This document shows positions 4,796-5,559 of a stretch of DNA of 5,559 nt, one piece after another (position 1 is the stretch's first letter; each line of letters starts with the position of its first letter). A model generated the notes under the pieces. It was given only the letters and a program-made list of their open reading frames with translations, searched no databases and was not told where the DNA came from. The DNA lies in the NCBI GenBank assembly GCA_013215025.1, contig JABSRR010000181.1, forward strand, positions 1 to 5,559, given 5' to 3'. Source of the DNA: Pseudomonadales bacterium. Lineage in GTDB: Bacteria; Pseudomonadota; Gammaproteobacteria; Pseudomonadales; DT-91. The position numbers were made by a program, and so were the translations under genes.

Positions 4796-5559
4796 TTAAG
4801 CCAATAAGCGATCTAACGGGCTATTTGTGCCAGCAAAATGCTGGCCCAAAACATGGGTATAAATTTGCGTGGTTTTCACATCATTATGCCCCAGCAAATC
4901 TTGTACGGTGCGAATATCTGCGCCATGCGCCAGCATATGGGTGGCAAATGAATGTCGAAACGTATGGCAGGTTACCCGCTTATGCAGCTGGCTAGCAAGA
5001 ACGGCTTTTTTCAGGGCTTTACGCAACACTGAAGGGTGCAAATGATGACGGCACTGCACGCCGCTCACCGGGTGCTGGCATAATGTCGCGGACGGAAATA
5101 AAAACGCCCATTCTGGCGAGCAATACGCGCGCGGGTATTTGCGCGCCAGCGCTACCGGCATTGAGCAACCGACGCCCTGCGCATTATCTTGCTGCTGTAC
5201 CATTAGCGCACGCTGCATTTGCTGCTCTAACGCAGAATTTAAGCGTGGGCTTAGTAAGGTGACACGGTCTTTATTGCCCTTCGCATCAACCACATGCAGG
5301 GCCTGCTGCTGCAGCTGAATATCTTTCAAGCGAATGCTTAATACCTCTGCCGAGCGAAGACCGCTACCATACATTAACTGAAACGCCAGCAAGCGCTTGG
5401 CCGGAAACTGCTGAAAAAGCCTGGCTATCTCTTGCTCACTCAGCACCGTGGGTAAGCGTCGCTGCTTGGTCGCCAAAGAAAAATTTAGCTCGCCCAAGGG
5501 TTGATCAAGCACCTTATGAAACAAAAATACCAGCGCGTTCAGGGCAATTTTCTGCGTAT
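4796..5559 (-). CDS. intI: Integron integrase IntI (tyrosine recombinase), 5' end beyond window
   Basis: Integron integrases insert and excise gene cassettes by recombining attI and attC sites, the latter as folded single strands. The visible 253 residues begin TQKIALNALVFLFHKVL, the end of the N-terminal SAM-like domain, and run to the stop at 4796. The first catalytic arginine is in GSGLRSAE (5354-5356), the beta-hairpin lysine in KGNKDR (5270-5272), HTFR gives H (4964-4966) and R (4955-4957), LLGH gives H (4886-4888), and the nucleophile tyrosine is in TQIYTHV (4859-4861). All are present. What separates it from XerC/D and phage integrases is the extra IntI domain (about 5176-5000), with ALARKYPRAY, SPEW, HPVSGV and CRHHLHPSVLRKALKKAV. 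The C-terminus HFAGTNSPLDRL is also IntI-like. About 75 N-terminal residues are missing, judged from IntI1 (337 residues). The frame reads through to the right edge without a stop. A TTG at 5524 could be mistaken for a start, but homology continues upstream of it. Confidence 0.96.
   Translation of the reverse strand, partial: TQKIALNALVFLFHKVLDQPLGELNFSLATKQRRLPTVLSEQEIARLFQQFPAKRLLAFQLMYGSGLRSAEVLSIRLKDIQLQQQALHVVDAKGNKDRVTLLSPRLNSALEQQMQRALMVQQQDNAQGVGCSMPVALARKYPRAYCSPEWAFLFPSATLCQHPVSGVQCRHHLHPSVLRKALKKAVLASQLHKRVTCHTFRHSFATHMLAHGADIRTVQDLLGHNDVKTTQIYTHVLGQHFAGTNSPLDRLLA

Noticed and set aside
4796..5524. XerC/XerD or phage integrase instead of IntI
   Set aside because: The extra domain with ALARKYPRAY and RHHLHPSVLRKA is specific to integron integrases.

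Overview
The window looks like a piece of a gammaproteobacterial chromosome, probably from an aquatic or marine lineage. This is inferred from a RadA very close to the enterobacterial/pseudomonad form, an integron integrase of the Vibrio/Shewanella-like type, moderate GC content and glutamine-rich proteins. The exact genus cannot be read from the sequence.

Layout from left to right. Positions 1-843 (minus) hold the N-terminal 281 residues of a PIN-PhoH fusion ATPase, cut by the left edge just after its Walker A motif. Positions 844-1110 are a divergent intergenic region with a good sigma70-type promoter for radA and a weaker candidate promoter, plus a hairpin, on the phoH side. Positions 1111-2478 (plus) are complete radA (DNA repair/recombination). 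Positions 2584-2895 (plus) are a small unrecognised gene with a strong ribosome-binding site. Its 3' end overlaps by 41 bp the convergent gene at 2855-3667 (minus), an LHPP/HDHD2-like HAD-IIA phosphatase. A second divergent intergenic region (3668-3792) contains a short palindrome. It is followed by a Trm11/UPF0020-like nucleic-acid methyltransferase with a GTG start (3793-4764, plus). A 31-bp gap filled by a 10-bp tandem repeat separates this from the convergent integron integrase intI (4796 to the right edge, minus; N-terminus missing).

The genes do not form one operon. Strands alternate gene by gene (-, +, +, -, +, -), and each gene or pair appears to have its own expression signals. The first five genes look like ordinary chromosomal housekeeping or accessory genes. 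The most notable item is the integrase. In known integrons, attI and the cassette array lie next to the 5' end of intI, so any array would be expected just beyond position 5559. The window therefore probably shows the intI-side flank of a chromosomal integron. No attI, attC, tRNA, rRNA, CRISPR array or insertion sequence was seen inside the window.
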